This document shows positions 1 through 6,397 of a stretch of DNA of 17,327 nucleotides, one piece after another. This DNA is from Nitrospinaceae bacterium (GTDB lineage: Bacteria; Nitrospinota; Nitrospinia; Nitrospinales; VA-1): the NCBI GenBank assembly GCA_029261435.1, contig JAJDBI010000265.1:1-17327 (forward strand), read 5' to 3'. The notes beneath the pieces are model-generated. The model saw only the letters and a program-made list of their open reading frames with translations, made no database searches and had not been told where the DNA came from. Within the stretch, counting starts at the first letter, position 1, and each line of letters opens with the position of its first letter. Both the position numbers and the translations under genes were made by a program.

Positions 1-70
1 CCGTAGCTCAGCAGGATTGAGCAACGGATTCCTAATCCGTAGGTCAGGCGTTCGAATCGCCTCGGGGGCA
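1..70 (+). tRNA. tRNA-Arg (anticodon CCU), 5' end missing
   Basis: This is the 3' part of a tRNA that decodes the arginine codon AGG. The anticodon stem ACGGA/TCCGT encloses the loop TTCCTAA, giving anticodon CCT. The T arm is AGGCG/CGCCT with loop TTCGAAT at 46-62. The acceptor 3' strand CGGGGGC plus discriminator A ends at 70; only CCG of the matching 5' strand is present, so about four bases lie before the window. CCA is not encoded. A run of eight T follows directly (71-78) and may act in termination. Confidence 0.93.
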
Positions 71-115
71 TTTTTTTTGCGGTTTCAGGTATTTAGTTTT
101 TGGATGGGAACAGGG

Positions 116-481
116 TCAGGATACGGCACCGGCAGCGTTTATGGTGAGGGTATTGGTGCTGAAGTTGTGACTGGACGTAGCACTAAAGCTGGACTCTGTC
201 CCAGTTCCTGCAATAGTTATATTTGTAGAAGATGCGAAACTGTAGGGAGCCACGGATACAGCACTGACATTGCAGGTACTGGTTGTTCCGTTATCACTCC
301 AATAAACTTTGCAAGCACGAAATAGGTACTGAAGGCTTGTTTGGGCATCAAGGTCGTAGGCGCGTTCTTTAAGTTGTCTATATTGTGAGAATCCAATCCC
401 GGTAAGAATACCTATAATGGCTACAACGATTAATAGCTCTATCAAGGTGAAACCGCTCTGATTGGTTGTTGGAGTCTGCAT
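116..481 (-). CDS. Type IV pilin / prepilin-like protein
   Basis: This 121-aa protein is a type IV prepilin, the precursor of a pilus or pseudopilus subunit that is inserted in the inner membrane, cleaved and methylated by prepilin peptidase, then assembled into a filament. The short leader ends in Gly10. The class III signal FTLIELLIVVAIIGIL follows (residues 11-26), with the conserved Glu at mature position 5 (residue 15). The C-terminal part is rich in Ser, Thr and Ala, and Cys57 and Cys70 could form a small disulfide loop. The length is short for a major pilin, nearer to a small PilA or a minor pilin. It converges on the tRNA gene and is divergent from the pentapeptide gene. No other pilus gene is present, so major versus minor role is undecided. 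The ribosome binding site is poor (A-rich). Confidence 0.9.
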   Translation of the reverse strand: MQTPTTNQSGFTLIELLIVVAIIGILTGIGFSQYRQLKERAYDLDAQTSLQYLFRACKVYWSDNGTTSTCNVSAVSVAPYSFASSTNITIAGTGTESSFSATSSHNFSTNTLTINAAGAVS

Positions 482-495
482 TGTTTTTTCTTTTC

Positions 496-524
496 TATAT
501 AATACCTCTTTAAGTCTAACCCAA
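496..524 (-). promoter_or_regulatory. Possible promoter of the pilin gene
   Basis: On the minus strand TTGGGT (519-524) and TATATA (496-501) are separated by 17 bp, just upstream of the pilin start. The match to sigma-70 boxes is modest (3/6 and 4/6). No GG-N10-GC sigma-54 element, which many pilA genes use, was seen here. Confidence 0.25.
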
Positions 525-557
525 TTTGCTTGATTTTACAGGCTCTTCAGGAACTAT

Positions 558-586
558 TTGACTTTAGCTTGATAGATGAATAGATT
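558..586 (+). promoter_or_regulatory. Possible promoter of pentapeptide-repeat gene 1
   Basis: TTGACT (558-563) and TAGATT (581-586) are separated by 17 bp, about 70 bp before the start at 657. The match to sigma-70 boxes is 5/6 and 4/6. It is inferred by eye only. Confidence 0.35.
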
Positions 587-656
587 GGTGTCCTTTGCTC
601 CAATCTCAAAAGAGTTGGATTTCCATTAATTACTTCAACATTCAGGGGGTTCTCCA

Positions 657-1496
657 ATGGAGACCTGGGATAAAGAAAAAGTTAGGCAGTCTAAAAAAAA
701 CCTTGAAGGTGCAGACCTGAAGGGTATGGATTTATCCGGTATAGATTTGAAAAATGCCAATCTCATTTCCGCTAATCTGACATCGGCCGATCTCAGTGGT
801 GCAAATTTTTTGGGAGCGAATCTGTTTTCTGCCAAGGCTATGCGGGCGAATTTTAAGAATACCAATCTTTCGGGGGCTACTTTACAAAAGGCCAACCTCA
901 CTCGGGCAAACTTCGAAGGAGCAAACTTGAATTCTACGGATCTGATGGGGGCGAATCTTTTGCAGGCTAATTTGGCCGGTAGTGATCTGATTCGTTCCAA
1001 CCTCATAGAGTCCAACCTCATAGAAGCTGATTTGAGAGGAGCAGACTTGACGGAGGCTAAACTTTCGGGACGGTATCAACGGGAAGGTTATTTCAGCCGC
1101 GGTGCCAATCTGGGAAAAGGAAAGCTGGCTGGTGCTAAAATGGTCCGGGCCGATTTGGTCGCTGCAGAATTAAATGAAACCGACTGTCGTGAGGTTGATT
1201 TTTCCGGAGCGAACTTGAGTGAAGCAAGTTTGAAACAGGCTTGCCTGGTTTCTACCTGTTTTGTAAACTCGAAACTGGGAGATGCAGATTTTCGCAGCGC
1301 GGATTTGACGGATTCTGATTTTTCCGGAGCAGAACTTATTGAAGCAAAATTTCAAGGAGTGGACCTCAGAAAAGTGAAGAATATTTCTCCACAAGAACTG
1401 GAGTTGTCTAATATTGATAGCAAGACTCAGGTCCCGGATTATATTGAAGTGAAATGGACCTCGGAAGATACCTATGAGTGTAGGCAAAAAGTCTGA
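657..1496 (+). CDS. Pentapeptide-repeat protein 1
   Basis: This 279-aa protein is made almost wholly of A(D/N)LXX pentapeptide repeats, which fold into a right-handed quadrilateral beta-helix. Repeats run from about residue 15 to 137, are broken by a short polar insert (about 138-148), and resume to about 240. A non-repeat tail follows (about 241-270) with PQELELSNIDSKTQVPDYI and a KW pair. There is no signal peptide or membrane segment, so it is probably cytoplasmic. The ATG follows a G-rich AGGGGG about 7 nt upstream. The same lead-in and tail occur in the minus-strand protein at 3989-4717, so the two are paralogues. Some family members (Qnr, MfpA) mimic DNA and protect gyrase, but most have no known role and nothing here shows the gyrase function. 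Confidence 0.9.
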   Translation: METWDKEKVRQSKKNLEGADLKGMDLSGIDLKNANLISANLTSADLSGANFLGANLFSAKAMRANFKNTNLSGATLQKANLTRANFEGANLNSTDLMGANLLQANLAGSDLIRSNLIESNLIEADLRGADLTEAKLSGRYQREGYFSRGANLGKGKLAGAKMVRADLVAAELNETDCREVDFSGANLSEASLKQACLVSTCFVNSKLGDADFRSADLTDSDFSGAELIEAKFQGVDLRKVKNISPQELELSNIDSKTQVPDYIEVKWTSEDTYECRQKV

Positions 1497-1527
1497 GGGC
1501 GATTGGTGTATTAAAAAATTTCTGGAT

Positions 1528-1550
1528 ACTTCCTGTTCGTGAGAGGAAGT
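1528..1550. repeat. 7-bp inverted repeat between genes
   Basis: ACTTCCT (1528-1534) and AGGAAGT (1544-1550) could form a perfect 7-bp stem with a 9-nt loop between pentapeptide gene 1 and hspQ. No T-run follows, so it is not a standard intrinsic terminator. It could be an RNA stem in the leader of hspQ or a chance hairpin. Confidence 0.35.
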
Positions 1551-1591
1551 CGACGATGAAAAACGAAAACATCTAAACTGTGGAATAAGAG

Positions 1592-1834
1592 ATGAGCGCG
1601 ACAAAAGCGAAGTTCTGTATTGGACAATTGATTTATCACAAACTGTTTGACTACCGAGGAATCATTTTAGGTGTGGATCTGGAATTCAAGCAGACGGATG
1701 AATGGTATGACGAAATGGCCCGGAGCAAGCCTCCTAAAGATAAACCCTGGTACCATGTTCTTGTCCACCAGAGAGGTAGCCAAACCTACGTGGCGGAACA
1801 AAATCTGGCACCAGACCCCGCCAGCAGTAATTAA
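1592..1834 (+). CDS. hspQ: HspQ / YccV-like heat shock protein
   Basis: This 80-aa protein belongs to the YccV-like family (hemimethylated-DNA-binding domain). In E. coli the protein HspQ is a small cytoplasmic heat-shock protein reported to tune Lon protease specificity and to bind hemimethylated oriC DNA. Family motifs are clear: IGQLIYHKLFDYRG near residues 10-23, then VDLEFKQTDEWY, KPWYHVLVH and TYVAEQNL. The protein is somewhat shorter than E. coli HspQ (about 105 aa) but covers the whole core. The ATG has an AAGAGA-type ribosome site just upstream. It lies about 95 bp after pentapeptide gene 1 and 17 bp before the next gene, so cotranscription is possible. The family call is firm; the physiological role in this organism is inferred. 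Confidence 0.9.
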   Translation: MSATKAKFCIGQLIYHKLFDYRGIILGVDLEFKQTDEWYDEMARSKPPKDKPWYHVLVHQRGSQTYVAEQNLAPDPASSN

Positions 1835-1851
1835 CGGAAGGTTGTTTTTCA

Positions 1852-2367
1852 ATGATCAAAACTGTTAAAGAGTTTAAAGTATGGCGTGCTCACTTTTGTT
1901 ATTCACCAAAAGGCAAGTCGGCAATTGATGGGATGAAGAAACTTCGACAGGGCGACAATGAATTCCCCTATGGAAACCTGGAGAGCAGTGTTTTATCTAC
2001 CTGTTTTCTTGCTGCAAAATACCTTCCGGAAAAAGACCAGATGGATTCACGTAGAAGGATAGGCGGCCTTCAGCTTCCAGTCTCTGCGATTAAAGGGAAC
2101 TCTAAACGTAAGCCTCAAAATGTTGGACGGAATAGTTTGATTTTGCATCTTTCAACTTTTTTGAAATTTTATACGTCGAATGAGTCTACGTTCGATTGGG
2201 TCGGAAAAAAAATTCCAGACTTTGGCGAGGACCATCCCGACCTGGTTGCCAAATTTGTTAATGCTATATATAGCGAGGGAAATATTTCTTCGGATGGAGT
2301 TGAAAGGTTTGCTCGTAAGTCTCAGAAAGAGGGTATCCGCCTCGCACATTGGAAACTTCAGGATTAA
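1852..2367 (+). CDS. Hypothetical protein, 171 aa
   Basis: I do not recognise this protein. It starts at an ATG with a good ACGGAAGG ribosome site 10 nt upstream, directly after hspQ, which suggests cotranscription. It is basic and soluble-looking, with no signal peptide or membrane span. The middle (about residues 64-92) is rich in Arg and Lys. The second half looks helical and includes LILHLSTFLKFY, a motif-poor stretch DWVGKKIPDFG, and a C-terminal helix with many charged residues. The charge pattern would permit nucleic-acid binding, but no known motif supports that. Confidence 0.75.
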   Translation: MIKTVKEFKVWRAHFCYSPKGKSAIDGMKKLRQGDNEFPYGNLESSVLSTCFLAAKYLPEKDQMDSRRRIGGLQLPVSAIKGNSKRKPQNVGRNSLILHLSTFLKFYTSNESTFDWVGKKIPDFGEDHPDLVAKFVNAIYSEGNISSDGVERFARKSQKEGIRLAHWKLQD

Positions 2368-2445
2368 TCTTTTTGTGTTTTTCTCTCCTCAAAGCTGTAT
2401 CAATTCCCCGCATTATTGCATTCAGAAATTGATCGCCCTTTTATC

Positions 2446-2976
2446 ATGAAAACCGACAGGGCTTACAAGGTAATACGTTATATCGGCGTAGGGTTGATCT
2501 TCACCTCGCTAGTATGGTCCTTTTATAAGGGAACGGGGCCGGAGACTCACCCCGGTGGTCCTGCTTTTAGTCGTGCAGTAGCGCTTTATACCGATGGGAA
2601 ATATGAAGATGCTTTGCAAAACTATGAAACCAGTATTCGGGAGCACCCTGATTTCGTCCACGCAAAAAGAGGAAGAGCCCGGACGTTGATGCAGTTGGGC
2701 CGAGACCGGGAGGCACTGGAAGCTTTTAACGAAGTGCTCGAACAAGACTCTGGCTCGGCTGTTTCTTTTGCCAACCGAGGCATCTTGCTGGATAGAATGG
2801 GTCTTTATCCGCAGGCCATTGCTGACTATGACAAGGCCATAAGCATGGACCCCCACTTGGGAGAAGGGTTGGACTGGTTCACCCGCCTTATACAAGACCG
2901 TAAAGAAAAGCCCCAGACCTTGACAGAGAGACTGCAAACATTGCGCCAGCGTGGTGCTGGACCCATAGTGCAATAA
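2446..2976 (+). CDS. Membrane-anchored TPR-repeat protein
   Basis: The protein is 176 aa from the ATG at 2446; an in-frame TTG at 2416 would add 10 residues, but neither start has a clear ribosome site. A short basic N-terminus is followed by one hydrophobic segment (about residues 9-26), which is probably an inner-membrane anchor with the rest in the periplasm. Three tetratricopeptide repeats follow: about residues 40-71 (ALYTDGKYEDALQNYETSI), 74-105 (GRDREALEAFNEVLEQD) and 108-139 (GLYPQAIADYDKAISMDP). TPR arrays are protein-binding scaffolds. The C-terminal tail is charged and helical. No partner is identifiable from the neighbours. Confidence 0.82.
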   Translation: MKTDRAYKVIRYIGVGLIFTSLVWSFYKGTGPETHPGGPAFSRAVALYTDGKYEDALQNYETSIREHPDFVHAKRGRARTLMQLGRDREALEAFNEVLEQDSGSAVSFANRGILLDRMGLYPQAIADYDKAISMDPHLGEGLDWFTRLIQDRKEKPQTLTERLQTLRQRGAGPIVQ

Positions 2977-3097
2977 CTATTGAGCTGGCAAATAGTTCTT
3001 GAGGTTTGAAGGGTTTAGCCCATTTGCCTCCCACGCTATCAGGTACCTTGGATGAAGGTTGAACTATAGTAAAAGGGGCAACGATAATATATAGAAT

Positions 3098-3112
3098 TGG
3101 GGCATTGCCCCA
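3098..3112. terminator. GC-rich hairpin between convergent genes
   Basis: TGGGGC-ATT-GCCCCA forms a perfect 6-bp stem with a 3-nt loop in the 157-bp gap between two convergent genes. It is followed by only TTT on the plus strand and lacks a strong T-run on either side, so it is a weak candidate bidirectional terminator. Nothing else is seen in this gap. Confidence 0.4.
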
Positions 3113-3133
3113 TTTCCTCCGTCGGCTCGCCGG

Positions 3134-3364
3134 CTAGATCCAGTCCTCCAGATCAAACTGCTCCCGGCATTCTCGGCTTCTCATATCCATGAATAAGTCG
3201 GCTTGGTCCATGTTTAGATTGAAATCTGCAATGGTTTCGCATTGTAACCCGGCATTCTTAATTTTTTCCTCGTAGTCTTTCTTTTCCTCAATATTGCCAA
3301 ACTCTAAAACCACGGAAAATCCGGTTGAGGCATTAAAACGTATAAGTTTTCTATCATTGTTCAT
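3134..3364 (-). CDS. Hypothetical small protein, 76 aa
   Basis: I do not recognise this protein. The ATG at 3364 (MNNDRKLIRF) has a weak GGA upstream; a TTG at 3409 would extend it by 15 residues with its GGTGAG too close to the start. The sequence reads as alternating beta and helix: an N-terminal strand pair (IRFNASTGFSVVLEF), a charged helix (NIEEKKDYEEKIKNAG), and an acidic C-terminus ending in EDWI. It is acidic and soluble, with Cys in the middle and near the end. It is convergent to the TPR gene and divergent from the next gene. Confidence 0.6.
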   Translation of the reverse strand: MNNDRKLIRFNASTGFSVVLEFGNIEEKKDYEEKIKNAGLQCETIADFNLNMDQADLFMDMRSRECREQFDLEDWI

Positions 3365-3458
3365 ATTTTGTCCATGAAATAATAATGGGTGTCGGTTAAA
3401 ATCAAACAAGTCTCACCATACGCTTTCTACGCTAGGAGAGACATAAAATTGTTTTCGG

Positions 3459-3479
3459 GGTATTATCTGCTTTAATACC
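3459..3479. promoter_or_regulatory. Inverted repeat upstream of the gene at 3504
   Basis: GGTATTA (3459-3465) and TAATACC (3473-3479) form a perfect 7-bp inverted repeat with a 7-nt spacer. It ends 25 bp before the GTG start at 3504. It could be an operator or a leader hairpin in the region between two divergent genes. Confidence 0.4.
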
Positions 3480-3503
3480 TCATTCAGGCGGGAGATATTA
3501 AGA

Positions 3504-3983
3504 GTGACACTGTACCATGCTTTTTCATTAATAGATTCATCACGATTATTATCTGGCCAGAATCCCGAAACCTTCGTGAAGGTGGATTGGGTCTGCTACT
3601 TGCGCGATGAACCTCTGACTTCCTATGATCGGTTGATTGAGAATTTCCACGACTTGCCGCAAACCGGCAAGGAGAAGATATGGATTCAGCGTCGGGCAAA
3701 CTATCTTTTATCCCCTGATGAAGTGGAAGAGCTGAAATTATATCTAGAAAAGCAGTATGCCTTTGCCGTGGAGGTTGAGGCGGTAGAGCTTCCCTTGAAA
3801 GTGGAAAAAATTCCACAGTTCAATGAAAAGGATGTGACCGGGACGATTATTCTGCGAGACCGAGATGAGCCGTTCCCTCTCAGCGTGGGAATCATTGGCA
3901 TGGTCTCAGGTCATAGGGATCTTGTTAATATTCAAACGGTGGGAGAGCTGCTGGGTGAAATTGACAGAAGAAATCAAAAATAA
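3504..3983 (+). CDS. Hypothetical protein, 159 aa
   Basis: I do not recognise this protein. It probably starts at the GTG at 3504, with GGGAG about 10 nt upstream. It is soluble and acidic, with no signal or membrane span. A motif DWVCYLRDEP near residues 28-37 is followed by a helical part, then DEVEELKLYLEKQYAFAVEVEAVELPL (described here in pieces: DEVEELKLYLEKQY then a beta strand), and a C-terminal beta-rich half. The gene ends 5 bp before the convergent pentapeptide gene 2. Confidence 0.65.
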   Translation: MTLYHAFSLIDSSRLLSGQNPETFVKVDWVCYLRDEPLTSYDRLIENFHDLPQTGKEKIWIQRRANYLLSPDEVEELKLYLEKQYAFAVEVEAVELPLKVEKIPQFNEKDVTGTIILRDRDEPFPLSVGIIGMVSGHRDLVNIQTVGELLGEIDRRNQK

Positions 3984-3988
3984 GTGAG

Positions 3989-4717
3989 TTAATTTTTGTT
4001 ATCAAGAATTTCAAATGAAGTGTCAGTGGCCCATTTGATTTTAAGGTATTGGGGCAAAAGAGTGGTTTTATCAAGCAGGGAATTCTCGATTTGTTCTCGT
4101 GTCAAACCCACTACATAACGCAAATTAGCTCCACGTAAGTCGGCACGGTTGAGGTTTGCTCCTTTTAGGTTTGCGCGACTCAGGTTGGCTGTCTGTAGAC
4201 CAGCATCTTCAAAGTTGACATTATCAAGTCGGGCTCCAGAAAGATCCGCTCCTTCCAGCTTGGTTCCAATGAGTTTTGACCCCTGCATATGAGTTTGTGC
4301 GCCTTTAATGTTTTGCATATTTGCCTGACTGCAATCTGCTCTTTTTACCCAGGTTTTAAACATCGCACATTCCCTGAGATTGGCTTTATGTAGATTTGTG
4401 TCGCTTAAATTAGCCCCACGTAAATCGGCGCGACGAAGATAAGCCTGCTGAAGGTTGGACCCGCCTAGATTTGATTTATTTAAGTCGGCTCCACTGAGGT
4501 TAGCTTCAGACAGGTTTGCTTCAGACAGATTGGCTTTGGCAATTTTTGCTTCGCTGAGGAATATTTTTTTCAAATTCGCTCCACGCATATCAGCACCCCC
4601 CAACTCGGCACCCTGCAGGTCAGCCCCTTCCAGATCGGCTTCTTTGAGATCGGCATTCTGGAGGTACTTTTTTGAGCCTTCCAGTTTTTCCTTGAGCGAT
4701 GGAGTGTTTTCAGTCAT
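3989..4717 (-). CDS. Pentapeptide-repeat protein 2
   Basis: This 242-aa protein is a right-handed beta-helix of pentapeptide repeats from about residue 19 to 200, with a regular run such as ADLEGADLQGAELGGADM and ANLSEANLSEANLSGADL. A less regular part (about 117-147) interrupts it. The non-repeat tail (about 203-230) contains GLTREQIENSLLDKTTLLP, then YLKIKW. This matches the tail of protein 1 (PQ.LE...ID.KT..P.YI..KW) and, with the SKK.L lead-in, marks them as paralogues. Its start codon overlaps the stop of the upstream membrane protein (ATGACTGA, 8 nt), which indicates translational coupling and suggests a shared job. No signal peptide or transmembrane span is visible. The function is unknown. 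Confidence 0.9.
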   Translation of the reverse strand: MTENTPSLKEKLEGSKKYLQNADLKEADLEGADLQGAELGGADMRGANLKKIFLSEAKIAKANLSEANLSEANLSGADLNKSNLGGSNLQQAYLRRADLRGANLSDTNLHKANLRECAMFKTWVKRADCSQANMQNIKGAQTHMQGSKLIGTKLEGADLSGARLDNVNFEDAGLQTANLSRANLKGANLNRADLRGANLRYVVGLTREQIENSLLDKTTLLPQYLKIKWATDTSFEILDNKN

Positions 4718-5252
4718 TCCTGCTTCTTAACTGATAAAAACGATAGGTCAAGGCTACGATTAGAGTCCCTGCCATGAACAAGGCAATGGAAAACCCGGGA
4801 ATTATTAACGCCATTGAAAGAGGAACAGATTCTAAAAACCACGAGAACAGTTTTTGCAGTCCGATCCAAGACTCGGGGTGAAGCATCCATTGATGAAGAG
4901 CTGTGTTTTCGAAGAGAAAGTTGAATACGACGAAAAGTGGAAACTCGGTCCATGTTCCATCCTGCAGCCAGAGCATGGCCTGATAACTGAAAAGGCCGAG
5001 TCCCGTCATGAAAATCATTACGCCAAACATTCCAATTCCGCTTATCAACGCTGTAACTATAAAGTCTTGAGGAGTGAGCCGGGATACCGCAGAACGAATA
5101 TCTTTCCACGCTTCCAGCAGACCTTTTTGTGACAGGCTTTTTAATCCTTTGAAAAGCTCACTAAAAAACTGACGGCCTGTTTCAATAAAACGGAAAAGTT
5201 GTGCGAGCCAGTCTTCATGATTGAACTGTGTTTGTTGATTTTCTATAGTCAT
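4710..5252 (-). CDS. Small integral membrane protein of unknown function
   Basis: This 180-aa protein has a soluble, amphipathic N-terminal part of about 65 residues (helical, with FIETGRQFFSELFKGLKSL) followed by two or three hydrophobic segments. These are about residues 64-95 (possibly two short spans), a weak one near 103-115, and a clear one near 143-168 (MALIIPGFSIALFMAGTLIV). It is probably an inner-membrane protein. I do not recognise the family. It starts at an ATG with a strong GGAGA site, but that site lies in the 3' arm of a small hairpin. It overlaps pentapeptide gene 2 by 8 nt, so the two are cotranscribed and may work together, for example as a membrane anchor for the pentapeptide protein. 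This partnership is inference. Confidence 0.78.
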   Translation of the reverse strand: MTIENQQTQFNHEDWLAQLFRFIETGRQFFSELFKGLKSLSQKGLLEAWKDIRSAVSRLTPQDFIVTALISGIGMFGVMIFMTGLGLFSYQAMLWLQDGTWTEFPLFVVFNFLFENTALHQWMLHPESWIGLQKLFSWFLESVPLSMALIIPGFSIALFMAGTLIVALTYRFYQLRSRND

Positions 5253-5259
5253 AATATTT

Positions 5260-5274
5260 TCTCCTTTCGGGAGA
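5260..5274 (-). promoter_or_regulatory. Hairpin covering a ribosome binding site
   Basis: Read on the minus strand, TCTCC-CGAAA-GGAGA is a 5-bp stem with a 5-nt loop. The 3' arm is the GGAGA ribosome site of the membrane protein starting at 5252. Pairing would hide the site, so translation could be structure-controlled. The stem is short and may be weak. Confidence 0.4.
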
Positions 5275-5431
5275 TCCGAAGAGGTGATAATTTTTAGTTA
5301 AAGATTAATACGCCTTTAAACGTTTCCAGTTTATCTCTCTTTGAACAATATATCAATGGTCGATAGTTGGCAGTTTTTTTGTGCTGTGCTAGGTTACTAT
5401 TTTAATGAACACTTTGACGAGATAAGAAATA

Positions 5432-6385
5432 GTGAAAGTATTGGTTTTTGGGGCAGGTGCCGTAGGATTGGGACTTTCCAGCTTTTTGTTGCAGGGGGAA
5501 CACCGAGTTCATCTTGTGGGAAAAGAAAAAACAGTTCTGGCGTTGAGAAAAAACGGTTTAAAACGCCGAGGTGTTTTTGGCGAGGCCTGTTTTTCACCGC
5601 AACAATTGACAGCTTCGTCAAACCTGGCTGAAACGGGTAGAGAGACCTTTGATTTTTATCTTATCTGTACTAAATCACTGGATACAGAAAATTCAGCTCG
5701 TCAATTAAAGGAAGAATCAACTCTGGCACATCAGAAAAGTCCTATTGTTCTTTGTCAGAATGGTTGGGGAAACGCTGAAATTTTCACCCGATTTTTTCCC
5801 GATAAACAGGTTTTTAATGCGAGGGTGATAACAGGATTCATTCGGCCTGAACCGCATGTGGTGGATGTGACTGTTCATGCTCAGCCGGTTCATCTAGGCA
5901 GTTTGTTTCATGAGGATTCTACCTGCTTACTGGACTTGGCAGAAACTTTGAGCCAGGGAGGTATCCCCAGCGCTGTTACAAATAATATCGGCAAAGACCT
6001 GTGGGCAAAAATGCTTTATAATTGCCCCCTCAATGCTCTGGGTGCCGTGTTACAAGTCCCTTACGGGCATTTAGGGGAGAATAAAAACAGCCGAGTTCTC
6101 ATGAAGCAGATCGTTGAAGAAGTGTTTCAAGTTATGCAGGGTTTGGGCTATGAAAGTCATTGGCAAAGTGCTGGAGAATATTTGAAATGTTTTTATGAAA
6201 AATTGTTGCCCAGCACCTATGAGCATGAGTCCTCCATGTTGCAGGATATTCGAGCAGGGAAAAACACCGAGATCGAGGCCCTTAACGGGGTGATTGTAAG
6301 GGAAGGGCGCAAATTGGAGATCGATGTTTCCTGTAATGAGACCGTCCGTAACCAGGTTCTATTTCTGCAAAATAGATCCAAATAG
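5432..6385 (+). CDS. panE: Ketopantoate reductase-family protein (PanE/ApbA)
   Basis: This 317-aa protein matches 2-dehydropantoate 2-reductase, a cytoplasmic NADPH-dependent enzyme that makes pantoate for pantothenate and coenzyme A. The N-terminal Rossmann motif GAGAVG is at residues 7-12, and CTKS (79-82) is the usual NADPH-contact region. The catalytic Lys193 lies in DLWAKMLYN, Asn201 follows in the NAL motif, and the substrate-binding C-terminal block SSMLQDIRAGKNTEIEALNG ends near residue 286 with Glu280. Length is normal. The GTG start has only a weak ribosome site (GAGATAAG). It lies 12 bp before the MBOAT gene, probably in one transcript. The family also contains reductases of other 2-oxo acids, so the specific substrate is likely but not certain. 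Confidence 0.85.
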   Translation: MKVLVFGAGAVGLGLSSFLLQGEHRVHLVGKEKTVLALRKNGLKRRGVFGEACFSPQQLTASSNLAETGRETFDFYLICTKSLDTENSARQLKEESTLAHQKSPIVLCQNGWGNAEIFTRFFPDKQVFNARVITGFIRPEPHVVDVTVHAQPVHLGSLFHEDSTCLLDLAETLSQGGIPSAVTNNIGKDLWAKMLYNCPLNALGAVLQVPYGHLGENKNSRVLMKQIVEEVFQVMQGLGYESHWQSAGEYLKCFYEKLLPSTYEHESSMLQDIRAGKNTEIEALNGVIVREGRKLEIDVSCNETVRNQVLFLQNRSK

Positions 6386-6397
6386 ATTAGTTGGCTC

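Noticed and set aside
635..1079. Long open frames on the minus strand opposite pentapeptide gene 1, and similar ones opposite gene 2 (4455-4730)
   Set aside because: They are antisense shadows of the repetitive A(D/N)LXX coding sequence; they show monotonous repeats and no independent ribosome sites.
5368..5383. Sigma-54-like TGGCAG-T7-GTG upstream of the reductase gene
   Set aside because: The spacing fits GG-N10, but the essential GC at -12 reads GT, so the match is insufficient.
5341..5631. Open frame of 96 codons over the start of the ketopantoate reductase gene
   Set aside because: It overlaps the well-supported reductase frame, has no recognisable motif and no ribosome site.
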